From contig NZ_JABJQZ010000002.1 of assembly GCF_013155335.1 (NCBI RefSeq), positions 1-64,000 of the forward strand: a DNA stretch of 64,000 bases, read 5' to 3'. Below are positions 15,576 to 25,368 of this stretch, piece after piece (the stretch's first letter is position 1; each line of letters begins with the position of its first letter). This DNA is from Nocardioides sp. zg-1230 (GTDB taxonomy: Bacteria; Actinomycetota; Actinomycetes; Propionibacteriales; Nocardioidaceae). The notes under the pieces are model-generated. The model was not told the origin of the DNA. It saw nothing but the letters and a program-made list of their open reading frames with translations, and did no database searches. Both the position numbers and the translations under genes were made by a program.

Positions 15576-17891
15576 TCAGGCCGGGTCGGGGCTGCGCAGC
15601 ATCGCCGCGGCCTGCACGGGGGAGAAGCCGCGCCCGGTGTCGAGGGCGTCGTCGTAGCGGTCGGCGCCGAGGTGCGACCGCGCGTCGTCGGCCGCTGCGG
15701 TGATGGCGTCGGGGTCGGGCCGGTAGTAGCCGTAGCCCTGCGCTCCCTGCGCCTCGCGGATCGCCTGTGCGGCACCGAGCAGCAGCGGCACCCGCGCGTG
15801 CTGGTCGGAGGCCGCGGCGAGCACCGCGCCCGCGTCGAGGAGGTAGGCGAGGTTGGCCTGGTCGCCGGTCTCCAGCGACAGCCGGGTGCTCTCCTCGAGG
15901 TGGCGGCGGGCGGCGGCGTGGTCGCCGCGCCCGAGCTCGACCTGGAAGAGGTTGTAGAGCGCGATGTAGGACGACAGCCGGTCCTCCCGGCTCGTCGCCG
16001 ATTCCAGCCCGGCCTCGATGAGCCGCACGGCCTCGTCCGCGTCGCCCTCGAGGAGTGCCACCGTGCCCAGCCAGACGTGCGTCAGCCCCCAGGTCCACTG
16101 GACCTCGGGGCCGGCGACCTCGGCGTGGCGCCTGGCCGCCTCGAAGCGTTCGCGGGCCACGACGAGATCGCCGTCGACGAGAGACACCAGGCCCTCGCCC
16201 GCCACGGCGTTGGAGAGGATCGCCGGGTCGGCGCCGGCGCGCTCGTGGGAGCGTGCCCACCATCTGGCGGCCGCTCTGACGTCGTCCATGGCGAAGGCCA
16301 TCGTGGCGGCAGCGAGTGCAGCGCGGGCGTGCACGTCGTCGGGCAGGTCCGCGGCGTGGTGGAGGGCGGTCTCCGCGAACTGCCGGCCGTGGTCGTGGTC
16401 GCCGCGCAGCCACCAGTAGAGCCACAGCTCCCATGCCATCCGGGCGGGGGTCTCGACGTCACCGGCCGCCAGGGAGCGCTCGGCGGCCGCGGTGAGGTTG
16501 GCGTGCTCGAGGTCGATGCGGTTGAGCGCCGCGACCTGGCCGCCGTCGCGGTAGCTCGAGTGGTTGGCCTCGGCGACCGTGAGGTAGTGAGCCGCATGGG
16601 CCCGCGCCGCCTCCTCCCACTCGTCCGCCTCGCGCAGCAGGTCGCGGGCGTACTGGGCCACCGGCTCCAGCATCCGCACGCGACCCGAGCTCCCGGCAAG
16701 GACCAGGGAGTGCTCGACCAGCTCCTCGAGGCTGGTCACGACCTCCTCACGGGCGATCCCGACCCGGGTGGCGATCGCCTCGAGGTCGACCAGGGTGGTG
16801 CCGCCGACGAAGACGCCCATGAGCCGCAGCAGCCGGCGGGCCGGCGCGTCGAGCAGGCCCTGGCTCCAGTCGAGCGTCGCGCGCATCGTGCGCTGGCGCG
16901 GCGGGAGGTCGCGTGGTCCGGCCTGCAGCGCCGTGTCGAGCCGTTCGAGCAGTGACCCGGGGTCGAGCAGCCGCGCCCGGGCGGCGGCGAGCTCGAGGGC
17001 GAGTGGCAGGCCGGAGAGACGCTCGCAGGTGGCTCCGACGGCCACGGCGTCGGCGGGGTCGGCGCCCCAGCCGGGGTTGACCCGCTGCGCGCGGTCGAGC
17101 AGGAGCAGGGCGGCGGGGGAGGGCGTCCCGTCCGGGTGGTCCTCCACCTCGAGCGGTTCCACCGCGTACTCCGTCTCGCCCCGCACCCGCAGGGGCGCCC
17201 GGCTGGTCGCCAGGACGGACAGGTCGGGCACGGCCTCCACGATCGCGGCGACGGCCGGCGCCGCGTCGAGGAGGTGCTCCACGTTGTCCAGCACGAGGAG
17301 CAGGTTCGAGCCGCGCAACCGGTCGACGATGTCGTCGCTGACGGACCGCGACGGGTCGCGGGTGGCGTCCACGGCGTCGGCGACCGCGGGGAGCAGCTGG
17401 CCGGGCTCGAGGAGAGGCGCGAGCTCGACCAGCCGTACGCCGTCGGCGTAGCGGTCGCGGACCGCTGCCGCGGCGGCCAGGGACAGGCGGGTCTTGCCGA
17501 CGCCGCCGGGGCCGCTGAGCGTGACGAGACGGCTCGTGCGGAGCAGGTCGGCCACCCGCCCGACGTCGTCGTCGCGCCCGATCAGCGGCGAGGCCGGGAC
17601 CGGCAGCTCCCGTCTGCCGACGGTGGCGCCGGCCGTGGTCGTGGCGGCAGCGCGCGTCCGGGAAGGGACGGCCGCGAGCAGCGCCGCTCGCTGCTCCTCG
17701 GAGAGGTCGAGGGCGGTGGCGAGCGCGCGCAGGGTGTGGGGGTAGGGACGCGTGCGGGTGCCCCGCTCGAGGGCGCTGATCGCGTGCGGGCTCAGGCCGG
17801 CGCGCTCGGCGAGCTCCTCCTGGGAGAGCCCGGCATCCTCGCGCAGCGCGCGCAGCACCGTGCCGAGGGTGGTGTCCCCACGTGTCCCCAC
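15576..17891 (-). CDS. Transcriptional regulator: XRE helix-turn-helix, STAND NTPase and TPR repeats
   Basis: 771 residues. N-terminal XRE domain (LRALREDAGLSQEELAERAG, HAISALERG), then a STAND/NB-ARC-like ATPase with Walker A TLSGPGGVGKTRLS and Walker B LLLVLDNVEHL, then a C-terminal half of helical TPR-like repeats that normally sense a partner or ligand. The GTG at 17891 is preceded by GGAGG with 4-nt spacing, which decides the start. Such proteins are signal-integrating regulators in actinobacteria. It is divergent from the amylase-pullulanase gene across 261 bp, so control of that enzyme is a reasonable guess but unproven. It ends 125 bp before the next gene, with a hairpin in between. 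Confidence 0.88.
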   Translation of the reverse strand: MGTRGDTTLGTVLRALREDAGLSQEELAERAGLSPHAISALERGTRTRPYPHTLRALATALDLSEEQRAALLAAVPSRTRAAATTTAGATVGRRELPVPASPLIGRDDDVGRVADLLRTSRLVTLSGPGGVGKTRLSLAAAAAVRDRYADGVRLVELAPLLEPGQLLPAVADAVDATRDPSRSVSDDIVDRLRGSNLLLVLDNVEHLLDAAPAVAAIVEAVPDLSVLATSRAPLRVRGETEYAVEPLEVEDHPDGTPSPAALLLLDRAQRVNPGWGADPADAVAVGATCERLSGLPLALELAAARARLLDPGSLLERLDTALQAGPRDLPPRQRTMRATLDWSQGLLDAPARRLLRLMGVFVGGTTLVDLEAIATRVGIAREEVVTSLEELVEHSLVLAGSSGRVRMLEPVAQYARDLLREADEWEEAARAHAAHYLTVAEANHSSYRDGGQVAALNRIDLEHANLTAAAERSLAAGDVETPARMAWELWLYWWLRGDHDHGRQFAETALHHAADLPDDVHARAALAAATMAFAMDDVRAAARWWARSHERAGADPAILSNAVAGEGLVSLVDGDLVVARERFEAARRHAEVAGPEVQWTWGLTHVWLGTVALLEGDADEAVRLIEAGLESATSREDRLSSYIALYNLFQVELGRGDHAAARRHLEESTRLSLETGDQANLAYLLDAGAVLAAASDQHARVPLLLGAAQAIREAQGAQGYGYYRPDPDAITAAADDARSHLGADRYDDALDTGRGFSPVQAAAMLRSPDPA

Positions 17892-18010
17892 GTCACCTCC
17901 GTGACCGCCCCGTCGTCCCCCGTCGCCCCGAGTAGGTCGAGAGTGTAGTGACCGGAGCGGGTCGGATGAAGCACCAGAAGGGTGGGCCGAGGGGGTCGAT
18001 CCGGGTGGTT

Positions 18011-18071
18011 CCTGCAAGATCGGGGGTCCGCGCCGCGGGACGGACATGAAAGATCTTGCAGGCCTTGCAAG
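18011..18071 (+). promoter_or_regulatory. Putative operator cluster upstream of amylase-pullulanase (TGCAAG/CTTGCA motifs)
   Basis: A perfect 11-bp inverted repeat, CCTGCAAGATC (18011-18021) and GATCTTGCAGG (18052-18062), is followed at once by the palindrome CTTGCAAG (18064-18071). TGCAAG/CTTGCA repeats are known in actinomycete alpha-amylase and maltose promoters, where LacI-type regulators act. It lies 80-140 bp upstream of the GTG. No core promoter is clear. Confidence 0.6.
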
Positions 18072-18152
18072 TTCTCTCAGGCGGACCTTAGTGTGACCGG
18101 CGCCACCCCGGCCATCCGCGGCCGGGGGCCTCGCATCGTCTCGGGAGCCATC

Positions 18153-21100
18153 GTGCGTCGTTCGTCCCCTGCCCTCCTCGGCCTGGCCACCCTGGCCACG
18201 CTCGTCGCCTCGCTGGCGCCCCTCACCCCCGCCCGCGCGGACCATCGGGCGGAACCTCCGTCCTCGGTCACGCTCGTGGGCAGCCTCCAGGACGAGGTCG
18301 GGTGCGCCGAGGACTGGGCGCCGGCCTGCGAGGCCTCGGGCCTCGACCGCCTGCCCGACGGCTCGTGGGAGCTCCAGACCGAGGTGCCTCCCGGCACCTA
18401 CGAGTACAAGGTCGCGGTCAACGGCTCCTGGGAGGAGAACTACGGCGTCGGTGGCGCGGCCGACGGCCCCAACCTGCCGCTGGTGCTCGAGCACCCCACG
18501 CGCCTGCACTTCACCTACGACGACGCGTCCCACCGGGTCGCGGTGGCGCCGGCCGATCAGCCCTCCGCCACCCCGACCCAGGCCGACCGCGCACTCGCCG
18601 GCACGTCGCTGCGCGGCCCGCTGACGCGGGAGAACTTCTACTTCGTGATGGCCGACCGCTTCGCCAACGGCGACCCGGCCAACGACGCGGGCGGCCTGAC
18701 CGGCGACCGGCTCGCGACTGGCCTCGACCCCACCGACAAGGGCTTCTTCCACGGTGGTGACGTGCAGGGCCTCTCCGACCGCCTCGACTACATCGCCGAC
18801 CTCGGCACGACCGCCATCTGGCTGACCCCGAGCTTCAAGAACCGGCCGGTCCAGGGGAGCGGCTCCGACGCCAGCGCCGGCTACCACGGCTACTGGGTCA
18901 CCGACTTCACGCAGATCGACCCGCACTTCGGCACCAACGCCGAGCTCGAGGCCTTCATCGACGAGGCGCACGGGCGCGGCATCAAGGTCTTCTTCGACAT
19001 CATCACCAACCACACCGCGGACGTCATCGACTACGCGGAGGGGGAGCACGGCTACGTCAGCAAGGCCGACGCGCCCTACGTCGACGCCTCCGGCGCGGAG
19101 TTCGACGACCGCGACTTCGCCGGCACCGACGACTTCCCGGCTCTCGACGCGGCCACCTCGTTCCCCTACACGCCGACGTTCCGCAACGAGGCCGACCGCA
19201 CGGTCAAGGTCCCGGAGTGGCTCAACGACACGACGAACTACCACAACCGCGGCGACTCCACCTTCGCCGGCGAGTCGTCGACGTACGGCGACTTCGTCGG
19301 CCTCGACGACCTGTTCACCGAGAAGCCCGAGGTCGTCGAGGGCATGACCGACATCTACGAGACGTGGGTCGACCTCGGCATCGACGGCTTTCGCATCGAC
19401 ACTGCCAAGCACGTCAACATGGAGTTCTGGCAGGAGTTCGCCCCCGCGATCCGCGAGCACGCCGCCTCGATCGGCAACGACGACTTCTTCGCCTTCGGCG
19501 AGGTCTACGACGCCGACCCGGCCTACCTCTCGACCTTCAGCACCGAGGGTCGCCTCGACGCCACGCTCGACTTCGGGTTCCAGGACCGGGCCGTCGGCTT
19601 CGCCAAGGGCGGGGCGACGACGCGGCTGCGCGACTTCTACGCCGCCGACGACTGGTACACCGACACCGACTCCAACGCGTACGCGTCGCCGACGTTCCTC
19701 GGCAACCACGACATGGGCCGGATCGGCACGTTCTTGAAGGGCGCCGACTCCGTGCTGGAGCGCGACCGGCTCGCGCACGCGCTGATGTTCCTCACCCGCG
19801 GCCAGCCGGTCGTCTACTACGGCGACGAGCAGGGCTTCGTCGGCGACGGCGGTGACAAGGACGCCCGTGAGGACATGTTCCCCAGCAAGGTCGCGTCCTA
19901 CAACGACAACGACCTCATCGGCACCGACGCCACGACGGCCGTGGACAACTACGACACGGGACACCCGCTCTACCGCACCATCCGGAGCCTGGCGACGCTG
20001 CGCCGCACCTACCCGGCGCTCGCCGACGGCGCGCAGCTGCACCGCTACGCCTCGAGCGAGGCCGGGGTCTACGCCTTCAGCCGCATCGACGCCCGCGAGC
20101 GCCGCGAGCTGCTCGTCGCGGTCAACAACGCCACCACCGCGAAGACGGTCACCGTCGGCACCGAGATGCGTCGCAGCTCCTTCAGGCAGGTCTGGCCGGC
20201 GGGCCGCGAGTCGCTCCGCACCGACGCCGAGGGACGTACGACGATCACGGTCCCGCCGCTCTCGGCGGTGGTGTGGCGCGCGGCCGGCCGCCTCCCGGGA
20301 CGTTCGGAGGCTCCGGCCGTGCAGTTCCAGAAGCCCTCGGCCGGCGGCACGGTCGGCGGTCGCGCCCCGGTCACGGTCGGCGTACCGGACGGCGGGTTCA
20401 ACCAGGTCACCCTCGCGTGGCGTCGAGCCGGCGCGGACGGGTGGACCCCGCTCGGCACCGACGACAACGCGCCCTATCGCGTCTTCCACGACGTCAGCAG
20501 CCTCGCGGACGGCTCCCTCCTGGAGTACCGCGCGGTCCTGCGCGACAGCAGCGGCAACCTGTCGGCAGCCTCGACGTACGCCGTCGTCGGCGACCCCGAG
20601 ACCGAGCCGACGCCCGGTGGCGGCGGCACCGGCGGGCCGGTCACCCAGCCCGGCGCGGTCTCGATGCCCGGCAGCCACAACTCCGAGATCGGCTGCCCGG
20701 GGGACTGGCAGCCCGACTGCGCCGAGGCCCAGATGTCGCTGGACCCGCAGGACCTGGTGTGGAAGCGCACCGTGTCGCTGCCCGCCGGCAGCTACGCCTA
20801 CAAGGCCGCGATCGACGGCTCGTGGGACGAGAACTACGGCGCCGGCGGCAACCCCGGTGGGGGCGACATCCCGCTCGCGTTGGACGCGCCGCGCGACGTG
20901 ACGTTCTACTACGAGCACGGCTCGCACTGGGTCACCACCGACGCCAACGGCCCGATCGTCACGCTGGCCGGGAGCATGCAGTCCGAGCTCGGCTGCGCCG
21001 GTGACTGGGCGCCCGACTGCATGCGCGGCTGGCTCAAGGACCCCGACGGCGACGGCACCTTCACGTTCACCACGACCGCCCTGCCCGCCGGCAGCTACGC

Positions 21101-23906
21101 CACCAAGGTCACCCACGGACTGTCGTGGGACGAGAACTACGGCGACGGCGGCGCGGCCGGTGGAGCCGACATCGCCTTCGACGTCCCCGCCAGCGGGGTC
21201 GAGATGGTCTTCACTTACGACGTGGCGACCCACCGGCTCACCGTGTCCAGCCGCGCCGCGGGCGCGTCGCCGGACCTCTCGAAGGCGAAGGCCCAGTGGC
21301 TGCGTGAGGACCTCGTCGCCTGGGACGTGCCCGACCCGGGGTCGCGCCGCTACCGCCTGCACTGGTCGCAGGCCGGGGGCCTCGGCGTCGACGCCGAGGC
21401 CGTCACCGGCGGGTCCAGCGCGCCGCTGACCCACGACCCGGCCGGCCTGCCGGCGGACGTGCTCGCCGACTTCCCGCACCTCGCCGGCTACGAGGCGTTC
21501 CGGCTCGACCGGGCGACCGCGCGCCGGGTGCCGGACATCCTCACCGGCCAGGTGGCCGTGGCGTCGTACGACACCGGTGGCGTGCTGAACGACGCCACCG
21601 GTGTCCAGCTGCCCGGCGTGCTCGACGACGTGTACGACGACGCGGCCGACGCCGACCTCGGCGTCACGTGGCGCGGCAACCGGCCGACCCTCACGCTGTG
21701 GGCGCCGACGGCGCAGGACGTCACCGCGACCGTCGCGGGACGGCGGGTACCGATGACGCGTCGACGCGACGGCACCTGGACCGCGTCCGGGCCGGCGTCG
21801 TGGCGCAACGCCCGCTACACCTACGACGTCACGGTGTACTCCCCGGCCGCCGGGAAGGTCGTCACCAACCGGGTGACCGACCCCTGGTCGGTGGCGCTGA
21901 CGACCAACTCCGAGCAGTCGGTCGTCGTCGACCTCGCCGACCCGGCTCTCGCGCCGGCCGGCTGGTCGCGGACCCGGGCGCCCGTTGTGGCGGAGCCGGA
22001 GGACCGCAGCGTCTACGAGCTGCACGTGCGCGACTTCTCCATCGGCGACGAGACCGTCCCGGCTGCCGAGCGCGGCACCTACCTCGCGTTCACCCACGAC
22101 GACACGGCCGGCATGCGCCACCTGCACAGGCTCGCCGACGCCGGGCTCAACACCGTCCACCTGCTGCCCGCCTTCGACATCGCGACGATCGAGGAGCGGC
22201 GCTCGGCGCAGCAGACCCCGGCCTGCGACCTCGCCTCGCTCCCGCCCGACTCGACGCGCCAGCAGGAGTGCATCGACGCCGTGCGCCAGCGCGACGGCTT
22301 CAACTGGGGCTACGACCCGCTCCACTACACCGCTCCCGAGGGGTCCTACGCGACCGACCCGGACGGGCCCGGACGCACGGTCGAGTTCCGCCGGATGGTC
22401 CAGGGCCTCAACGGCGCCGGGCTCCAGGTCGTGATGGACGTCGTCTACAACCACACCGCCGCGAGCGGCCAGGACCCGAAGTCGGTGCTCGACCGCGTCG
22501 TCCCGGGCTACTACCACCGCCTCGACGCGAAGGGTGCCGTCGAGACCTCCACCTGCTGCTCCAACACCGCGACGGAGCACCGCATGATGGAGAAGCTGAT
22601 GATCGACTCCGTGCTCACGTGGGCGCGGGACTACAAGGTCAACGGCTTCCGCTTCGACCTGATGGGCCACCACTCGCTCGAGAACATGACGCGGCTGCGG
22701 GCTGCGCTCGACGGGCTCACCGTCAAGCACGACGGCGTGGACGGAAAGTCCATCTACCTCTACGGCGAGGGCTGGAACTTCGGTGAGGTCGCCGACGACG
22801 CCCGGTTCGTACAGGCCACCCAGGCCAACCTCGCGGGCTCCGGGATCGGCTCGTTCAGCGACCGGTTGCGCGACGCCGTCCGCGGCGGCGGTCCCTTCGA
22901 CGAGGACCCGCGCGTGCAGGGCTTCGGCTCAGGGCTGTTCACCGACCCGAACGGGGCGCCCGTCAACGGCACCGCGGAGGAGCAGCGGGCGGACCTGCTG
23001 CACGCGCAGGACCTGGTGAAGCTGGGCCTGGCCGGCAACCTGGCCGACTTCTCCTTCCGCAGCTCCGACGGCGAGGACGTCCTCGGGTCCGAGGTGGACT
23101 ACAACGGACAGCCGGCCGGCTACGCCGCCGACCCTGCCGAGACCGTCACCTACGTCGACGCCCACGACAACGAGACGCTCTTCGACTCGCTCGCCTTCAA
23201 GCTGCCGCAGGGCACCTCGATGGCAGACCGGGTCCGGATGAACACGGTGTCGCTGTCGACGGTCGCGCTGTCGCAGGGCGTGGTGTTCTGGCACGCCGGC
23301 ACCGACCTGCTGCGCTCCAAGAGCCTGGACCGCAACTCCTACGACTCCGGCGACTGGTTCAACCGCGTCGACTGGCAGCGTCGGGAGAACACGTTCGGCT
23401 CCGGGCTCCCGCTCCGCGCGGACAACGAGGCCAAGTGGGACTTCATGCGCCCGCTGCTCGCCGACCCCGCCCTCGACCCGACGCCGGCCGCGATGGACGA
23501 GGCGCACACCCGCGCCCTCGACCTGCTGCGGATCCGTACGTCGTCGCGCCTGTTCCGGCTCGGCAGCCTCGAGGCGATCCAGGCCAAGGTGTCCTTCCTC
23601 GACGCCGAGCCCGGTGTCGTCGCGATGCTCGTCGACGACACGGCGGGGTCCGACGCCGACCCGGGGCGTGACGGCGTGCTGGTCGTCATCAACGCCGGTG
23701 CCGCCCCCACCACGGTCGCGGGCACGGGGTCCGGCTGGACGCTGCACGACGTGCAGGCCTCCGGCACGGACGCGGTCGTGAAGGGGAGCACGGTGGCCGC
23801 GGACGCCGTGACGGTCCCGGCGCGGACCACTGGGGTGTGCGGGCGCTGCGCAAGGGCGCGGCGGCGCATCCTGACCCCGAAATGCAGCCGAGTCGGCGCA
23901 TCCTGA
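18153..23906 (+). CDS. Secreted bifunctional alpha-amylase / pullulanase-type alpha-1,6-glucosidase
   Basis: 1917 residues. The signal peptide (1-29) ends at ARA before DHRA. An X25-like starch-binding module follows (35-135), then a GH13 amylase domain (about 150-700; nucleophile Asp in GFRIDTAKH, acid Glu in FAFGEVYD, Asp in GNHDMGR), an Ig-like linker, two more X25-like modules (about 835-1025, each with W(D/E)ENYG), an N2/CBM48 region (about 1045-1280), and a GH13 pullulanase domain ([21 protein letters not shown], Asp in GFRFDLMGH, Glu in LYGEGWNF, Asp in AHDNETLFD). It should hydrolyse alpha-1,4 and alpha-1,6 bonds of starch or glycogen outside the cell. Start GTG 18153 follows GGGAG and gives a good signal peptide. 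The C-terminal 20 residues run into the terminator hairpin and look unlike normal family ends. Confidence 0.9.
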   Translation: MRRSSPALLGLATLATLVASLAPLTPARADHRAEPPSSVTLVGSLQDEVGCAEDWAPACEASGLDRLPDGSWELQTEVPPGTYEYKVAVNGSWEENYGVGGAADGPNLPLVLEHPTRLHFTYDDASHRVAVAPADQPSATPTQADRALAGTSLRGPLTRENFYFVMADRFANGDPANDAGGLTGDRLATGLDPTDKGFFHGGDVQGLSDRLDYIADLGTTAIWLTPSFKNRPVQGSGSDASAGYHGYWVTDFTQIDPHFGTNAELEAFIDEAHGRGIKVFFDIITNHTADVIDYAEGEHGYVSKADAPYVDASGAEFDDRDFAGTDDFPALDAATSFPYTPTFRNEADRTVKVPEWLNDTTNYHNRGDSTFAGESSTYGDFVGLDDLFTEKPEVVEGMTDIYETWVDLGIDGFRIDTAKHVNMEFWQEFAPAIREHAASIGNDDFFAFGEVYDADPAYLSTFSTEGRLDATLDFGFQDRAVGFAKGGATTRLRDFYAADDWYTDTDSNAYASPTFLGNHDMGRIGTFLKGADSVLERDRLAHALMFLTRGQPVVYYGDEQGFVGDGGDKDAREDMFPSKVASYNDNDLIGTDATTAVDNYDTGHPLYRTIRSLATLRRTYPALADGAQLHRYASSEAGVYAFSRIDARERRELLVAVNNATTAKTVTVGTEMRRSSFRQVWPAGRESLRTDAEGRTTITVPPLSAVVWRAAGRLPGRSEAPAVQFQKPSAGGTVGGRAPVTVGVPDGGFNQVTLAWRRAGADGWTPLGTDDNAPYRVFHDVSSLADGSLLEYRAVLRDSSGNLSAASTYAVVGDPETEPTPGGGGTGGPVTQPGAVSMPGSHNSEIGCPGDWQPDCAEAQMSLDPQDLVWKRTVSLPAGSYAYKAAIDGSWDENYGAGGNPGGGDIPLALDAPRDVTFYYEHGSHWVTTDANGPIVTLAGSMQSELGCAGDWAPDCMRGWLKDPDGDGTFTFTTTALPAGSYATKVTHGLSWDENYGDGGAAGGADIAFDVPASGVEMVFTYDVATHRLTVSSRAAGASPDLSKAKAQWLREDLVAWDVPDPGSRRYRLHWSQAGGLGVDAEAVTGGSSAPLTHDPAGLPADVLADFPHLAGYEAFRLDRATARRVPDILTGQVAVASYDTGGVLNDATGVQLPGVLDDVYDDAADADLGVTWRGNRPTLTLWAPTAQDVTATVAGRRVPMTRRRDGTWTASGPASWRNARYTYDVTVYSPAAGKVVTNRVTDPWSVALTTNSEQSVVVDLADPALAPAGWSRTRAPVVAEPEDRSVYELHVRDFSIGDETVPAAERGTYLAFTHDDTAGMRHLHRLADAGLNTVHLLPAFDIATIEERRSAQQTPACDLASLPPDSTRQQECIDAVRQRDGFNWGYDPLHYTAPEGSYATDPDGPGRTVEFRRMVQGLNGAGLQVVMDVVYNHTAASGQDPKSVLDRVVPGYYHRLDAKGAVETSTCCSNTATEHRMMEKLMIDSVLTWARDYKVNGFRFDLMGHHSLENMTRLRAALDGLTVKHDGVDGKSIYLYGEGWNFGEVADDARFVQATQANLAGSGIGSFSDRLRDAVRGGGPFDEDPRVQGFGSGLFTDPNGAPVNGTAEEQRADLLHAQDLVKLGLAGNLADFSFRSSDGEDVLGSEVDYNGQPAGYAADPAETVTYVDAHDNETLFDSLAFKLPQGTSMADRVRMNTVSLSTVALSQGVVFWHAGTDLLRSKSLDRNSYDSGDWFNRVDWQRRENTFGSGLPLRADNEAKWDFMRPLLADPALDPTPAAMDEAHTRALDLLRIRTSSRLFRLGSLEAIQAKVSFLDAEPGVVAMLVDDTAGSDADPGRDGVLVVINAGAAPTTVAGTGSGWTLHDVQASGTDAVVKGSTVAADAVTVPARTTGVCGRCARARRRILTPKCSRVGAS

Positions 23907-23934
23907 CGTTCGCGGTGTCAGGATGCGCCGACTC
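23890..23934. terminator. Bidirectional hairpin terminator between pullulanase and citrate synthase
   Basis: A perfect 18-bp stem (23890-23907 with 23917-23934) and 9-nt loop. The pullulanase stop codon (23904-23906) lies inside the left arm. The convergent citrate synthase stop is 13 bp beyond. A third copy of the arm core, CGGCGCATCCTGAC, lies upstream at 23862-23875 in direct orientation. Confidence 0.9.
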
Positions 23935-23946
23935 GACGCGTGTGGC

Positions 23947-25251
23947 TCAGGCCCAGCGCTCGGACGCGGCGGTGAAGGTGAGCTCGCGGTCGCCGGTGTA
24001 GATCTGCTTGGGGCGGGCGATCTTCTGGTCCTTGTCCTGCACCAGCTCGGACCACTGCGCCAGCCAGCCCGGCGTACGGCCGATGGCGAACAGCACGGTG
24101 AACATCTCCGGCGGGAACTGGAAGGCCTCGTAGATCAGGCCCGAGTAGAAGTCCACGTTGGGGTAGAGCTTGCGCTTGACGAAGTACTCGTCCTCCAGCG
24201 CGATCTTCTCCAGCTCGAGCGCGATGTCGAGGAGCGGGTTGGTGCCGGTGACCTCGAAGACGTCCTCGGCGGACTTCTTGATGATCTTCGCGCGCGGGTC
24301 GTAGTTCTTGTAGACCCGGTGGCCGAAGCCCATCAGGCGCTCGTTGCCGTCCTTCACGCCGTCGATGAAGGCGGGGATGTTCTCCTTGCTGCCGATGCGC
24401 TTGAGCATCCGCAGCACGGCCTCGTTGGCGCCACCGTGCAGCGGGCCGTAGAGGGCGCCGATGCCGGCGGACACGGCCGAGTAGGGGTCGACCTGCGAGG
24501 ACCCGACGGAGCGGACCGCGTTGGTCGAGCAGTTCTGCTCGTGGTCGGCGTGGAGGATGAAGAGCACGTCGAGGGCCTTGACCAGGCGCTCGTCGGCCTC
24601 GAACTTCGACTCGCTCATCTTGAACAGCATCGAGAGGAAGTTCGCGGTGTAGCCCAGGTCGTTGTCCGGGTAGACGTAGGGCTTGCCCTGCGCGTGGCGG
24701 AACGACCAGGCGCCGAGGGTCGGCATCTTCGCGATCATGCGCACGATCTGCATGTGCCGGTTGTCGGCGTCGCTGATGTTGCGGGCGTCGGGGTAGAACG
24801 TCGACAGCGCGCCGACGGAGGCCATCAGCATGCCCATCGGGTGGGCGTCGTAGCGGAAGCCCTGCATGAACGACTTGACGTTCTCGTGCACGAACGTGTG
24901 GTAGGTGATCTCGTGCACCCAGGAGTCGTACTGCTCCTTGGTGGGCAGCTCGCCGTGGACGAGGAGGTAGGCCACCTCGAGGAAGTTGGACTTCTCCGCG
25001 AGCTGCTCGATGGGGTACCCGCGGTACTCCAGGATGCCCTTGTCGCCGTCGATGTAGGTCACCGACGAGCGGCACGAGGCGGTGTTGACGAACCCGGGGT
25101 CGTAGGTCGCGAGACCGGGCTGCTCCTCATCGAGGCGGATCTGCCCGAGGTCCTTGGCGGCGATCGTGTTGTCGGTGATCGCGATGTCGTACGTCTGACC
25201 GGTCCGGTTGTCGGTGACAGTCAGGGAATCCTTGGCCGCAACGTCGGTCAC
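23947..25251 (-). CDS. gltA: Citrate synthase
   Basis: 434 residues, the length of type II (hexameric-class) citrate synthases. It condenses acetyl-CoA and oxaloacetate to citrate at the entry of the TCA cycle. Active-site residues are visible: His in LFILHADHEQN, His in YGPLHGGANEAVL and Asp in VYKNYDPRAK; GFGHRVYK is also conserved. The GTG start is preceded by AGGAG with 6-nt spacing. The N-terminal extension (about 40 residues, with KDSLTVTDNRTGQ) is usual for Gram-negative-like and actinobacterial GltA. It is monocistronic, with the bidirectional terminator at its 3' end. Confidence 0.96.
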   Translation of the reverse strand: MTDVAAKDSLTVTDNRTGQTYDIAITDNTIAAKDLGQIRLDEEQPGLATYDPGFVNTASCRSSVTYIDGDKGILEYRGYPIEQLAEKSNFLEVAYLLVHGELPTKEQYDSWVHEITYHTFVHENVKSFMQGFRYDAHPMGMLMASVGALSTFYPDARNISDADNRHMQIVRMIAKMPTLGAWSFRHAQGKPYVYPDNDLGYTANFLSMLFKMSESKFEADERLVKALDVLFILHADHEQNCSTNAVRSVGSSQVDPYSAVSAGIGALYGPLHGGANEAVLRMLKRIGSKENIPAFIDGVKDGNERLMGFGHRVYKNYDPRAKIIKKSAEDVFEVTGTNPLLDIALELEKIALEDEYFVKRKLYPNVDFYSGLIYEAFQFPPEMFTVLFAIGRTPGWLAQWSELVQDKDQKIARPKQIYTGDRELTFTAASERWA

Positions 25252-25368
25252 GTCGGCTCCTGTTCATACGTCTTTGTACGTCTGTGGGGTCCCCTCAACC
25301 TAGACCGGAGCCCGTGACGACCGCGAATCAGGTGTCCAGCGTGGGACGTCCGGTGGCGACGTACGACG

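Noticed and set aside
15576..22730. A 2384-codon open frame on the reverse strand
   Set aside because: Only the part from 17891 to 15576 is a real gene (the XRE-NTPase-TPR regulator). The rest is the antisense of the amylase-pullulanase, with no recognisable domain; the start at 17891 has its own ribosome-binding site.
23700..23906. Frameshift at the end of the pullulanase gene
   Set aside because: Neither of the other two frames gives a clearly better end; the tail is reported as odd but the frame is kept.
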